This document shows positions 49,527 to 59,058 of a DNA stretch of 64,000 nt, piece by piece. The notes beneath the pieces were generated by a model that did not search any database, was not told where the DNA came from, and saw only the letters and a program-made list of their open reading frames with translations. Source of the DNA: Sva-07 sp963747375 (GTDB taxonomy: Bacteria > Actinomycetota > Acidimicrobiia > Acidimicrobiales > Ilumatobacteraceae); the NCBI GenBank assembly GCA_963747375.1, contig CAVVFL010000007.1:62001-126000 (forward strand), read 5' to 3'. A program made the position numbers and the translations under genes. Each line of letters opens with the position of its first letter. Positions within the stretch are counted from its first letter, which is position 1.

Positions 49527-50339
49527 TCATGCTGCAACGGAGGCGATGAAGACGTGGAACCCGTCGAACTCGGTCGGCGCACCGCCGTCGTAGTCGCCCA
49601 GCACGCGCACGTCGGCGAAGCCGACCGAGTCGAGCAGCAATACGATCTCGTCCGAGGAGTACAGGTTGGAGATGAGGGCATGGGTCTCATGCGCGACGAG
49701 CTCGCCATCCTGCCATTGCCACGCCTGCAGTTCCCGGGTCATCGAACGCTCGGCCACATCGACAGCGGCAATCCGATGACGCACGGCGTAGTGGAAGCCG
49801 TCGGACCCGAGTCGGCGGGCCTGGCTCGGTGGCGGTGTCTCGTCGGCCGGGCGGGGTTGCCACCGTCGCCAGCGATCATCGTCGAACTCGTAGACCTCGT
49901 AATCGAGAGCCAGCGCACCGCCGGGGAGCAGGTGGGCGCGGAGGCGTTGCAGGCCTTCGGTGTCGTCGGCGCGGCTGCCGCCGAGCCCGAACGAGCCACA
50001 GTTGATGATGGTGCGGTAGCGGCGCGGCAGATCGAGCTGGTGAGTTGGTTGCACGTACAGGACAGGCTCGCAGCCGGCGGCGCGGGCGGCGACCCGGCAG
50101 GCCTCGATCATGTCGGCCGACGCGTCGACGCCGTCGACGTCGAGCCCGTCGGCCATCCACGGCACCAGCAGCCTGCCGTTCCCGCAGCCGACGTCGAGTG
50201 CCGGCTGACCGGATGCGACGTAGGACCCGAAGAATGCGATCTCGGGTCCGTCGAGCTTGAAGTTGGCCCACCAGCGCGCGATCAGACCGTGATGCCAGGT
50301 CGTCACCGCGGTCGAATCACCGCCATCATCGTCGCTCAC
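49527..50339 (-). CDS. Class I SAM-dependent methyltransferase
   Basis: The 270-residue protein has the Rossmann motif I ALDVGCGNGRLLVPW, motif post-I VDGVDASADMIEACR, and LLPGGALALDYEVYEFDD for motif III. GTG 50339 is chosen because translation further up is Arg/Ser-rich and reads into the tRNA region. The substrate is unknown; WHHGLIARWWANF near the start is common in small-molecule methyltransferases. It is the last gene of the tRNA-bounded segment, ending 80 bp from the 27-bp repeat. Confidence 0.88.
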   Translation of the reverse strand: MSDDDGGDSTAVTTWHHGLIARWWANFKLDGPEIAFFGSYVASGQPALDVGCGNGRLLVPWMADGLDVDGVDASADMIEACRVAARAAGCEPVLYVQPTHQLDLPRRYRTIINCGSFGLGGSRADDTEGLQRLRAHLLPGGALALDYEVYEFDDDRWRRWQPRPADETPPPSQARRLGSDGFHYAVRHRIAAVDVAERSMTRELQAWQWQDGELVAHETHALISNLYSSDEIVLLLDSVGFADVRVLGDYDGGAPTEFDGFHVFIASVAA

Positions 50340-50437
50340 CGACAACACCCTAGAACTGCGAGATCGATGCCCGCTCGAAGGGATCCGGGGTAATCGACGG
50401 GAAGGTAGTTCTCGGATCAGAGTGGCAACGAGTCCAG

Positions 50438-50488
50438 AAAACCAGGAGAGCCACTCTCCTCGAATCGGAAGAGTGGCTCTGACCTGGT
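50438..50488 (-). terminator. Rho-independent terminator of tRNA-Glu
   Basis: A stem of about 19 bp pairs 50441-50459 with 50467-50488 (a few bulges) and is followed on the minus strand by TTTT (50438-50441). It lies just behind the CCA end of tRNA-Glu. Confidence 0.75.
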
Positions 50489-50498
50489 GTTTTCTTGG

Positions 50499-50571
50499 CA
50501 GCCCGTACGGGATTCGAACCCGTGCCGCCACCTTGAGAGGGTGGTGTCCTAGGCCACTAGACGAACGGGCC
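50499..50571 (-). tRNA. tRNA-Glu (CTC anticodon)
   Basis: The cloverleaf is complete. The 7-bp acceptor stem GGCCCGT/ACGGGCT has a G-U first pair. The anticodon loop CTCTCAA gives CTC (50535-50537), reading GAG. The T-arm contains GGTTCGAATCC. CCA is encoded at 50496-50498. Its 3' half is duplicated at 46312-46385. It follows tRNA-Gln on the same strand downstream of gltX. Confidence 0.95.
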
Positions 50572-50652
50572 AAGTAGCGATCGGAAACGATATCAGCCGG
50601 GCTTGCGATCCCACCCGTCCACACGAGCGAACCGAGCCGAAAACGACGAACA

Positions 50653-50687
50653 CCGACCCGTGATGCTCGCTGTTGCGAGCGGGTCGG
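50653..50687 (-). terminator. Hairpin behind tRNA-Gln
   Basis: CCGACCCG (50653-50660) pairs with CGGGTCGG (50680-50687), with an inner GCTCGC/GCGAGC stem. TTTT follows on the minus strand about ten bases on. Confidence 0.55.
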
Positions 50688-50700
50688 CGATCGATCAGAG

Positions 50701-50772
50701 CTGGGGTGCAGGGACTCGAACCCCGAATGACAGTACCAGAAACTGCTGTGTTACCAATTACACCACACCCCA
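50701..50772 (-). tRNA. tRNA-Gln (CTG anticodon)
   Basis: The acceptor stem TGGGGTG/CACCCCA, the anticodon stem GCAGT/ACTGT and loop TTCTGGT (anticodon CTG, reading CAG), and the T-arm with GGTTCGAGTCC are all present. The discriminator is G and no CCA is encoded. The weak U-A first pair is typical of tRNA-Gln. GlnRS is coded elsewhere in the window. Confidence 0.93.
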
Positions 50773-50819
50773 TGGTGTGACGGTCTCACGACCGGTGCGG
50801 CACGGGATTGTATCGGGCC

Positions 50820-51647
50820 TCAGTCCGTGAGCCCACTCAGGCGATCGAAGCCGATGATCCGCCCGACCGCCACCCCAGCTGCCTCACCGAGTTCGCGCTG
50901 GAGCTCGCTCGTTCCCGAGACCACCGACGTGCGAGTGGGCGACACGTAGGCCTCGAAGCCGACGCTCTCGGCGATCAGCCGACTCCGCAGAGCATGGTAC
51001 GGATCGGTCACGATCAGAACCGACTCGATCGTCCCGTCCATCAGCGCCTCGACATTTCTCCACGATTCCCAAGTGGTCGATCCGTCGCCTTCCAGCACGA
51101 TCGCGTCGGCCGGGATACCCCGGTCGACGAGGTATTCGGCAGACGCGTCGGCCTCGGTGAAACGATCGCCAGGCCGCTTGCCTCCCGTGACGACGACGAG
51201 CGGGGCGAGGCCCTCGGGCCAGAGATCCACGGCGTGGTCGAGGCGGGCGGCGAGCTGCGGTGACGGACGACCGTCGTACTGCGCAGCGCCCATCACGACG
51301 ATCGCGTCGACCGGCCGCGCTTGGTCGGAACGACCAGTCGCCCACACCTGCCAGTACGAGAACGCCAGATAGGCAAGCCCCAGCGCCACGACCACTCCGG
51401 CCACCTGGGCAATGCGTCGACCGATGCGCCGACGCGGCTGCAACAGCATCTGCACGGGCGTCGGATCTCGCACCACGCCGGCCTGTGGATCGGGACGCAT
51501 CGTCGGTTCACGATCGACGGACACCGGGATCTCACCGGTGCGGACATACCGCTGACCGACCGGTTCGTGACTGCTGACCGCCTCGATCAACTCGCGATCG
51601 CGGAGTCGCTGCTCGTCAGAGGGCAGGTGGAACTCTCGATCGGCCAT
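50820..51647 (-). CDS. YdcF/SanA-type (DUF218) membrane protein
   Basis: The protein has a charged N-terminal part, one span (AQVAGVVVALGLAYLAF), then the DUF218 fold. Motifs are AIVVMGAAQYDGRPSPQL, VVVTGGKRPGDRFTEADA, EGDGSTTWES and LIVTDPYHALRSRLIA. These proteins take part in envelope or peptidoglycan maintenance and lie outside the membrane. ATG 51647 is preferred; ATG 51677 would overlap gltX by 26 bases. It follows gltX with a 4-base gap and is co-transcribed with it. Confidence 0.88.
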   Translation of the reverse strand: MADREFHLPSDEQRLRDRELIEAVSSHEPVGQRYVRTGEIPVSVDREPTMRPDPQAGVVRDPTPVQMLLQPRRRIGRRIAQVAGVVVALGLAYLAFSYWQVWATGRSDQARPVDAIVVMGAAQYDGRPSPQLAARLDHAVDLWPEGLAPLVVVTGGKRPGDRFTEADASAEYLVDRGIPADAIVLEGDGSTTWESWRNVEALMDGTIESVLIVTDPYHALRSRLIAESVGFEAYVSPTRTSVVSGTSELQRELGEAAGVAVGRIIGFDRLSGLTD

Positions 51648-51651
51648 CGCT

Positions 51652-53070
51652 TCACCCGCTTCGGGTGTCCCGTTCATACGCGGCGGCGAGTCGGCGAATC
51701 GTTTCGGCGCGTCCCAGGACTTCCAACGATTCGAACAACGGCGGGCCCACCGAGCGACCCGTGACCGCGACTCTGACGGGCGCCTGCGCCTTGCCGAGCT
51801 TCAACTCGTACCGGGCCATCACGTCTTCGAGAGCGGCCTTGAGCGCGTCGGCCGTCCAATCGGCCAGCGCTCCGTAGGCCACGATCACGTCGTCGAGGAG
51901 GGGCTTCGCCCAATCCGGTGCGAATGCCTTGTCCCACGACGACTCGTCGTAGTCGATCAGCACCCCTTCGGGCCAGAACAGGAAATCGACCTTCCCTGGC
52001 ACCTCCGCGAGCGTCGTCAGTCGTTCCTGGATGTAGGGAGCGATCGCCGCGAAGCGCGACCGATCCCAGTCCTCGGGCAACTCGGCGCCGGCACGTTCGA
52101 CGAATTCGTCGAGCGGCAGCATCCGGATGTAGTCGCCGTTGAACGCGGCAAGCTTCTTGAGGTCGAAGAACGCCGGCGAATGCGTGACGTCCTCGAGCCG
52201 GAACGCCGCCTCCATCTCGCTCCACGACGCGATCTCGGAACCCGACTCCTCGGCGCCGGGTGGTGTCCATCCGAGCGTCATCAGATAGTTGACCATGGCG
52301 TCGGCGAGGTACCCCTCGTCGCGATACTGCTCCAGCGCGACCTTGTCACGACGTTTCGACAGTTTCTTGCGCTGCTCGTTCACGAGCACAGGCACGTGCG
52401 CCCACCGAGGCGGCTCGTGGCCGAGCGCCGTCCACAACATCTGTTGCTTGGGTGTGTTCGGCAGATGCTCCTCGGCGCGCACGACATGGGTGATCGCCAT
52501 CTCGACGTCGTCGACGACGTTGGCGATCAGGAACACCGGCGAGCCGTCACTGCGCAGCAGCACGAAGTCTTCGATGGTGGAGTTGTCGAACGACACCTCA
52601 CCGCGCACGAGGTCGTCGACGACCGTGGTGCCGTCCGGGACACGAAATCGAAGCACCCGACCGGGTCCCGGTTCGAGGCCACGGTCGCGCGAGTAGCCGT
52701 CGTACCCGGAAACGCCGAGTTCCTTGGCGCGCTCCTGGATCTGCTCGCCGGTCAGGTCGCAGTAGTAGGCGTCACCCTGCTCGAACAGTCGCTGGGCAGC
52801 GGCCACGTGGGCGGCGGCGAACTCGCTCTGGAAATGGGGGCCTTCGAAGTGCGGATCCCCGGCGGAGATACCGATCCACGCAAGTGCGTCGATGATCCCC
52901 TCGGTCCACTCCGGGCGGTTCCGGGCCTCGTCGGTGTCTTCGATGCGCAGGACGAACGTGCCGCCGAGGCGACGTGCGAGCGCCCAGTTGTACAGCGCCG
53001 TGCGGGCGCCACCGACGTGGAACGAACCGGTCGGCGACGGAGCGAAACGGAATCTGGGACCGCTCGTCAT
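51652..53070 (-). CDS. gltX: Glutamyl-tRNA synthetase
   Basis: GltX charges tRNA-Glu with glutamate. The 472-residue protein has the class I site as APSPTGSFHVGGART (HVGG for HIGH), FVLRIEDTDEAR, and the KMSKS loop as KKLSKRRDKVA, followed by the alpha-helical anticodon domain. The frame is intact. As glnS is also present, this enzyme may be discriminating (Glu only). It heads a unit with the DUF218 gene; tRNA-Gln and tRNA-Glu lie just beyond on the same strand. Confidence 0.97.
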   Translation of the reverse strand: MTSGPRFRFAPSPTGSFHVGGARTALYNWALARRLGGTFVLRIEDTDEARNRPEWTEGIIDALAWIGISAGDPHFEGPHFQSEFAAAHVAAAQRLFEQGDAYYCDLTGEQIQERAKELGVSGYDGYSRDRGLEPGPGRVLRFRVPDGTTVVDDLVRGEVSFDNSTIEDFVLLRSDGSPVFLIANVVDDVEMAITHVVRAEEHLPNTPKQQMLWTALGHEPPRWAHVPVLVNEQRKKLSKRRDKVALEQYRDEGYLADAMVNYLMTLGWTPPGAEESGSEIASWSEMEAAFRLEDVTHSPAFFDLKKLAAFNGDYIRMLPLDEFVERAGAELPEDWDRSRFAAIAPYIQERLTTLAEVPGKVDFLFWPEGVLIDYDESSWDKAFAPDWAKPLLDDVIVAYGALADWTADALKAALEDVMARYELKLGKAQAPVRVAVTGRSVGPPLFESLEVLGRAETIRRLAAAYERDTRSG

Positions 53071-53163
53071 GATGGTACGACGCTACCCGGCAGCCGGTGA
53101 GGCGCCCCGTCGAGCTCGGTCAGGCGACCGCCAAGTCCTCAGCAAGGTTTCGTCAAAGGTCGA

Positions 53164-56100
53164 TCAGGTCGGCGGGCCGGCAACTGCCGTCAGCGTGAGG
53201 TTGCGCAGTTGGCGCAGCGCGACCGACAGGGTGGTCAGGTCGAAGCTCTCGGCGCGCCGGATCTCGGTGTGCATGCCCAACGCCCGGGAAACGGCTCGTT
53301 CATTGGCCGCGATCCATGTCGCCGGCGAGCCGTCGCCGAACCGCATCACATTGCGGGTGAGCTCGGCCAAGACGCTCAACAGGTCGTCGCTCAGCGCCGA
53401 GCGCGCCTGCTCCTTCCACCTGTCGGACCGAGGCAGCGCACCCACGCCGACCCACAACCAGCCGAGATCGAAGGCATCGAACACCGCCCAGTAGGCAGCC
53501 GCGGCATCGGCGACGTTGCACGCCTCGGTGTGGGCGATCTCGACGATGTCGAACCCCGTGTGCAGCCAGGGCCATCTCGCCGAACGCGCAGCCAGCCCCA
53601 GCGGCACCCGAGCCGCGACCCGCGCCTTTCGGAGCCGGTCGACGTCGTCGAGCACCCAGCCACTCACGACGTCGTCGAGCGAGTCACAGAGGAATGCGAG
53701 GCCCGCGGAGAACGTATCGGCGGCCTCGCCGATGTCGAGCGGCGGGCGACGATGGCGCAGCAACCAGAAGGTGCCCCGTTCGGTCATTCGTCGAGCGTCG
53801 AGAAACAGCGAGGTCTGCGTGTCGAGGCTGATCGAACTCCCCAGGTCGTCGATCTCGCGCCACACGTCGACGAATCCGAAGATGTCGCGGGAGGCGAGAA
53901 AGGCACGGGCCACATCGGACACCGATGCACCGGAGTCTTCGGTCATGCGATGATCGAACGAGATCCCGGCGAGGTTCACCATGTTGTTCACGAGGCTCGT
54001 CGCCACGATCTCCCGGCGCAGACGATGCGAGCGGATGGCGTCGGGGAAGCGCTCCCGGACGCTGCGCGGGAAGTACGCCATCAGGTCCGCCTCCAACGCA
54101 GGGTCATCGGGGAGGTCGGACCCGAGCACCTCGACGACATCGGCGTTCTTCGTGTAGGCGATCATCACGGCGAATTCCGGTGCACGCAGCCCACTTCCGG
54201 CGGCCTGGCGTTCGGCAATCTGCTTGTCGGTCGGGAGAAACTCCAGCTGTCGATCGAGATAGCCCTCGGCTTCGAGGGTGTCGAGGTATCGGGCGTGCGT
54301 GTTCACCATCGTCAACGACTGTGTGCGAGCGATCATCAGCGCCAAGGTCTGTGCGCGGTTGTCGTCGAGCACGAGTTGTGCGACGTCATCGGTCATCTCC
54401 ACCAGGAATTCGTTGCGCTGCTTCACTGTCAACTCGCCGTCGCGGACGAGCTGGTCGAGCAACACCTTGAGGTTCACTTCATGGTCGCTGCAGTCGACGC
54501 CGGCCGAGTTGTCGATCGCGTCGGTGTAGATCAACCCACCCTGGATGGCGTACTCGACCCGTCCCAGCTGCGTCAGACCGAGGTTGCCGCCTTCGCCGAC
54601 GATGCGAGCCCTGACCTCGTGACCGTCGACCCGCACCGCGTCGTTGGCCCTGTCGCCGACATCCGCGTGGCTCTCCGACGAGGCCTTGACATAGGTGCCG
54701 ATCCCGCCGTTCCACAGCAGATCGACCGGTGCACGCAGGATCGCCGAGATCAGTTCGTCGGGATGCATCGCGGTGACCGTGTCGGGGAGATCGATCACGC
54801 GTCGCAGCTCGTCGCCGATCGGGATCGACTTGAGTTCGCGGGGATACACCCCGCCACCGGCAGAGATCAACGTGCCGTCGTAGTCGGCCCAGCTCGAGCG
54901 TGGCAAGTCGAAGAGTCGGCGACGTTCGGCGAACGCGGCCGCCGGGTCGGGATCGGGGTCGACGAACACGTGGCGGTGGTCGAACGCCGCCACGAGCTTG
55001 AGGTGCGGCGACAGCAGCATCCCGTTGCCGAAGACGTCACCCGACATGTCGCCAATGCCCACGACGGTCAGTTCGTCGGTGTCGACGTCCTTGCCGATCA
55101 CACGGGCATGGCGCCGAACGCTCTCCCACGCACCACGCGCGGTGATCCCCATCGCCTTGTGGTCGTAGCCGTGGCTGCCCCCTGAGGCGAACGCATCACC
55201 GAGCCAGAAGTCGTGGGCGATGGCGATGTCATTGGCGATGTCGCTGAACGTCGCTGTGCCCTTGTCGGCGGCAACCACGAGATACGCGTCGTTGCCGTCG
55301 TAGATGACCATGTCGGGCGGGTGAACGACCTCGTCACCGACGACGTTGTCGGTGAGATCGAGGAGCGCCTGCACGAACCTGCGGTAGCGATCGATGCCTT
55401 CGGCCCGCACCGCGTCGCGATCGGCCTGATCAGCGGTCGACCCCTTGATCACGAACCCACCCTTCGCGCCGGTCGGCACGATGACCGCATTCTTCACCAT
55501 CTGGGCCTTGACCAGACCGAGCACCTCGGTGCGGAAGTCCTCGGGGCGGTCGCTCCAGCGAATCCCGCCGCGGGCGATGCGGCCCCCGCGCAGATGGACG
55601 CCCTCGACCTTCGCCGAGCACACGAAGATCTCGAACTCGGGTCGCGGGAACGGGACGAAGGGGATCTCGCGCGGGCGCAGCTTCACCGACAGCTCGTCAC
55701 GGCCGAGGAAGGACGTCGTCCGGTCGGTGGCATCGATGAGCGTCAGGAATGCCCGACAGATCCGGTCGTCGTCGAGTGAGGGAATCGCGTCGAGTTGTTC
55801 GAGCACGTGCGCCCGGGCCGAGTCGACGTGAGCGCTTCGAGCTGCCGCGTCGAGGTCGAGCCGCGGGTCGAACTTCGCATCGAACAACTCGGCGAGCCTC
55901 CGGGCGATCTCAGGGTGCCGAACGATTGCCGCGGCGACGTACACGGCGCTGAACGGGAACGCCACCTGCCGCAGGTACCGGTTGTAGGTGCGCAGCACGG
56001 AAATCTGTCGACGATCGAGTCCACCGGCCAACACGAGCCGGTTGAGGGCGTCGGCCTCGAGTTCGCCCCGCATCAGCCCGACGAACGCCCGTTGGACCTC

Positions 56101-57855
56101 GGCGTGCTGATCGTCCGAGATCGTCGGCACGTCCATGACGACGCCGATGTCGTCGAGATGGACCGTGGTGTGTTCGCCGGCGAACACGTACGGGCGTTCG
56201 TCGACCGGTGAGAGCCCGAGATGCTCGAGGATCGGAACCAGTTCGGCAATCGTCGCTGCCCGGTCGCGCAGGAACACCCGGAAGCGCCAGGAGCCGTCCA
56301 CGGCATCGATCGATCGGCTGAACGACGTCGACATCACATCGTCGCCCGACAACATCGCCTCGACATGGACGAGATCGCCGACCGCCGCGCTCGGGCGGAC
56401 TCGCGCCTCGTAGTCGGCGGGTACCGACGGGCCGACCACCGACCAGACGCGATGGCCCTCGATCTCGCCGAGTACCTCGGCGAGCGCCTCGCGGGCACGT
56501 TCACCCCACGTCCTCGACACCTCGTCGATGCGCTCGGCCAGCGGCGTCGGATCCGAGGTCGGAGCGGCGTACACGGTCATCGAGATGCGAGCGAGTGAAC
56601 TCGTCCCGACGAACGTTTCGAGGTCACGTGTGTCGCCGCCGTAGTGCTCGCCGACCAGTGCAGCGACCTGCGCCGGAAGTGTGGCTGTGAATCGCGAGCG
56701 GGGGAGGTACACGAACACCGTGGTCCACGGTCCGACGGGTTCGGCGACGTCGAAGACCCGCACGATACGTCGCTCCTGGAGACCGACGATCTCCTCGACG
56801 AGGCGTGTCAGATCATCGACGCCGAGCTCGAACAACACATCCCGCGGCAGTGTCTCGATCACGTTCCTGACCGCCCGGCTCGTGTGGTTCTCGACCGGAC
56901 CGGCCACCCGGCTCACGACGTCGTCGGCGTGCCGTCCGATGACCGGAATCATGAACGCGCTGTGACGGTACGCGGCACTCCCGAGCAACCCGACGAACCG
57001 GACCTCGTCGTCGGTCCCCTCGTGGCGCACGGCGATCGCTGTCATCCGAGCCGGCCGGTGAATGTCGGCCACCGCACTCGATCGCCAGATCCTGAACGAC
57101 GCTTGCGGGTCGAACGACGGCTGATCGATCTGCTCGGCATCCAGCCGCCCGGATCGGTACTCGCCGAGCAGGCTGTCCGCATCGACGACGATTCCGGAGG
57201 CGGAGTGCCGATAGGTCGCAGCACCGAGAAACACGAAATTCTTGTCGGCCAGCCACATCAGGAGTGGGTCGCCGTCGGCGACCGACCGCAATCGATCCTG
57301 CATGGGAGCGAAGTCGTTGACCGCTTGCTGCACACTCTGAATGGCGGTTCGGATCTGATCCTCGAGGAGCGCACGAACCTCGAGGCTGCACCGGTCGACC
57401 TCGATCAGCGTCCACGCCTCGAACGGACCTTCAGTGGCGGCAACATCGACGAGCACGCGGCGATCATCGCGACGTACACGCAACATCGGGTGCACGAGCA
57501 GATGGATCCCCAGTTCGTTGCGATCGAGCACCATCCGAACCGAATCGACGAGGAACGGGGCGTCGTCGGTCACGAACATGAGCATCGAGCGTTCCGACTC
57601 CCAACCGTCGCGTTCGAGTTCGGGCGACAGCACCTGCACGAGCGTCTCGCCGCGTTGGCGCACCCGACCGAGGTCCAGATGGGCAACAGCGGCGGCGTAG
57701 GCGAGTTCGAGCCGGCGGCCCCCGGCGTCGTCGTTGGGCATCTCGCGGAAGTACTCGCCGATGAAGGCCGCAAGAAGCGCGTCGTGCGGTCGACGCTCGA
57801 CAGCCATCGCCTGCAGCCGATCGATGACGTGGGCCACATCCTTGTGAGCACTCAT
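53164..57855 (-). CDS. gdh: NAD-specific glutamate dehydrogenase, 180-kDa type
   Basis: The enzyme turns glutamate into 2-oxoglutarate and ammonia with NAD+. At 1,563 residues it matches the large GDH class of actinobacteria and proteobacteria. The N-terminal ACT-like region lies at about 1-500. The catalytic core shows RGGIRWSDRPEDFR, MVKNAVIVPTGAKGGF and DKGTATFSDIAN. The dinucleotide fold is VGEGGNLGLTQLGR, with NSAGVDCSDHEVN near it. A long helical C-terminal part follows. ATG 57855 (MSAHKDVAHV) is preferred over ATG 57897. The 4.7-kb frame has no break. In actinobacteria this class is often inhibited by GarA; no garA is seen here. Confidence 0.96.
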   Translation of the reverse strand: MSAHKDVAHVIDRLQAMAVERRPHDALLAAFIGEYFREMPNDDAGGRRLELAYAAAVAHLDLGRVRQRGETLVQVLSPELERDGWESERSMLMFVTDDAPFLVDSVRMVLDRNELGIHLLVHPMLRVRRDDRRVLVDVAATEGPFEAWTLIEVDRCSLEVRALLEDQIRTAIQSVQQAVNDFAPMQDRLRSVADGDPLLMWLADKNFVFLGAATYRHSASGIVVDADSLLGEYRSGRLDAEQIDQPSFDPQASFRIWRSSAVADIHRPARMTAIAVRHEGTDDEVRFVGLLGSAAYRHSAFMIPVIGRHADDVVSRVAGPVENHTSRAVRNVIETLPRDVLFELGVDDLTRLVEEIVGLQERRIVRVFDVAEPVGPWTTVFVYLPRSRFTATLPAQVAALVGEHYGGDTRDLETFVGTSSLARISMTVYAAPTSDPTPLAERIDEVSRTWGERAREALAEVLGEIEGHRVWSVVGPSVPADYEARVRPSAAVGDLVHVEAMLSGDDVMSTSFSRSIDAVDGSWRFRVFLRDRAATIAELVPILEHLGLSPVDERPYVFAGEHTTVHLDDIGVVMDVPTISDDQHAEVQRAFVGLMRGELEADALNRLVLAGGLDRRQISVLRTYNRYLRQVAFPFSAVYVAAAIVRHPEIARRLAELFDAKFDPRLDLDAAARSAHVDSARAHVLEQLDAIPSLDDDRICRAFLTLIDATDRTTSFLGRDELSVKLRPREIPFVPFPRPEFEIFVCSAKVEGVHLRGGRIARGGIRWSDRPEDFRTEVLGLVKAQMVKNAVIVPTGAKGGFVIKGSTADQADRDAVRAEGIDRYRRFVQALLDLTDNVVGDEVVHPPDMVIYDGNDAYLVVAADKGTATFSDIANDIAIAHDFWLGDAFASGGSHGYDHKAMGITARGAWESVRRHARVIGKDVDTDELTVVGIGDMSGDVFGNGMLLSPHLKLVAAFDHRHVFVDPDPDPAAAFAERRRLFDLPRSSWADYDGTLISAGGGVYPRELKSIPIGDELRRVIDLPDTVTAMHPDELISAILRAPVDLLWNGGIGTYVKASSESHADVGDRANDAVRVDGHEVRARIVGEGGNLGLTQLGRVEYAIQGGLIYTDAIDNSAGVDCSDHEVNLKVLLDQLVRDGELTVKQRNEFLVEMTDDVAQLVLDDNRAQTLALMIARTQSLTMVNTHARYLDTLEAEGYLDRQLEFLPTDKQIAERQAAGSGLRAPEFAVMIAYTKNADVVEVLGSDLPDDPALEADLMAYFPRSVRERFPDAIRSHRLRREIVATSLVNNMVNLAGISFDHRMTEDSGASVSDVARAFLASRDIFGFVDVWREIDDLGSSISLDTQTSLFLDARRMTERGTFWLLRHRRPPLDIGEAADTFSAGLAFLCDSLDDVVSGWVLDDVDRLRKARVAARVPLGLAARSARWPWLHTGFDIVEIAHTEACNVADAAAAYWAVFDAFDLGWLWVGVGALPRSDRWKEQARSALSDDLLSVLAELTRNVMRFGDGSPATWIAANERAVSRALGMHTEIRRAESFDLTTLSVALRQLRNLTLTAVAGPPT

Positions 57856-57969
57856 GAGGGGTCCAGACTCGAGTCGGAAACACCGTTGCATCTCCAAGGT
57901 AGCCCGGCGCGCGTCGACATGTGACCACGTCGACGATCGGAGCCGACCACACCGCTAGCGTTCACGGCA

Positions 57970-58677
57970 ATGAAACGCGACGAGCTCCACGGAGGCCATC
58001 GTCCCGTTGCCGGCGGCCTCGCTCGAGCCGCCGTGTTCGGGATCAACGACGGCCTCGTGTCGAACGTGTCGCTGATCCTCGGATTCGCGGGCTCCGGCGT
58101 CGACCCTTCCATCGTCCGTCTTGCCGGGCTCGCAGGAGCGATCGCGGGAGGCATCTCGATGGCCGCCGGTGAGTGGATCAGCATCTCGGCCCAGAACGAA
58201 CTCGTCGAGCGTGAAGTCGCCGTCGAACGCCGCGAGCTGGCGGGCAACGCTGTTGCCGAGACCGCCGAGCTCGCCGCCATGTACGAATCGCACGGCATCT
58301 CGCCCGACACCGCACGCTCCGCTGCCGAAGATGTGATGACGTCACCCGAGATCGCACTGCGGGTACACACCCGCGAGGAGATGGGCATCGACCCGCACGA
58401 CCTGCCGTCGGCGTTCCAGGCAGCGGCCATCTCGTTCGTGTGCTTCATGTTCGGAGCGCTGCTCCCCGTCATCCCGTGGTTCACCGGAGCCAGCGGGTTC
58501 GCCCCGGCGGCCGTGTCCGTAGCGATCGGTGTCGTCGCTGCCGCCTTCGTCGGAGCTGCGATCGGTCGATTCGCGGAACGGTCGATCGCGACATCGATCC
58601 TTCGACAGATCGCCATCTTGTTGGTGGCCTGTGCGGTCACCTACAGCATCGGCGAACTCGTCGGTGTCAACGTCTGA
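57970..58677 (+). CDS. VIT1/CCC1-family iron or manganese transporter
   Basis: The 235-residue protein has AAVFGINDGLVSNVSLILG in TM1 and GAIAGGISMAAGEWISI in TM2, the ion-binding helices of the VIT family. A cytoplasmic helical insert with many Glu (VEREVAVERRELAG) follows, the metal-binding domain, then three more spans. It exports Fe2+ or Mn2+ from the cytoplasm. It is divergent from the GDH gene by 114 bp and is followed after 15 bases by DUF2237. Confidence 0.9.
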   Translation: MKRDELHGGHRPVAGGLARAAVFGINDGLVSNVSLILGFAGSGVDPSIVRLAGLAGAIAGGISMAAGEWISISAQNELVEREVAVERRELAGNAVAETAELAAMYESHGISPDTARSAAEDVMTSPEIALRVHTREEMGIDPHDLPSAFQAAAISFVCFMFGALLPVIPWFTGASGFAPAAVSVAIGVVAAAFVGAAIGRFAERSIATSILRQIAILLVACAVTYSIGELVGVNV

Positions 58678-58692
58678 GTCGGGAGATCAACC

Positions 58693-59058
58693 ATGCAGCT
58701 GAACGTCTTGGGAACCGAACTCCAGCCGTGCTCGTACGACCCGCTGACCGGGTACCGGCGCACCGGGTGCTGCGACAACCATGGCGACGACCCGGGTATG
58801 CACACGGTGTGCTGCCGAGTGACCGCCGATTTCCTCAAGTTCTCCCGCGAGCAGGGCAACGACCTGGTCACGCCGATGCCGCAGTACGGGTTCGCCGGGC
58901 TGCGTCCGGGCGATCAGTGGTGTGTCTGCGCCGACCGTTGGAAGGAGGCACTCGACGTGGGCCGCGCCTGCGGAGTGATCCTCGAGTCGACGCACATGTC
59001 GACGCTCGAATACGTCGACCTCGCCGACCTGCAGGCCCACTCGATCACGGCGTCGTGA
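58693..59058 (+). CDS. DUF2237 family protein
   Basis: The 121-residue protein matches DUF2237 from end to end: LNVLGTELQPCSYDPLTGYRR, GCCDNHGDDPGMHTVCC, FLKFSREQGNDL, GLRPGDQWCVCADRW and VILESTHMSTLEYV. It has at least eight cysteines, several as pairs, suggesting metal binding. Its function is unknown. The close spacing to the VIT1-type gene suggests joint expression, possibly linked to metal handling. It overlaps the convergent cytochrome gene by 14 bases. Confidence 0.92.
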   Translation: MQLNVLGTELQPCSYDPLTGYRRTGCCDNHGDDPGMHTVCCRVTADFLKFSREQGNDLVTPMPQYGFAGLRPGDQWCVCADRWKEALDVGRACGVILESTHMSTLEYVDLADLQAHSITAS

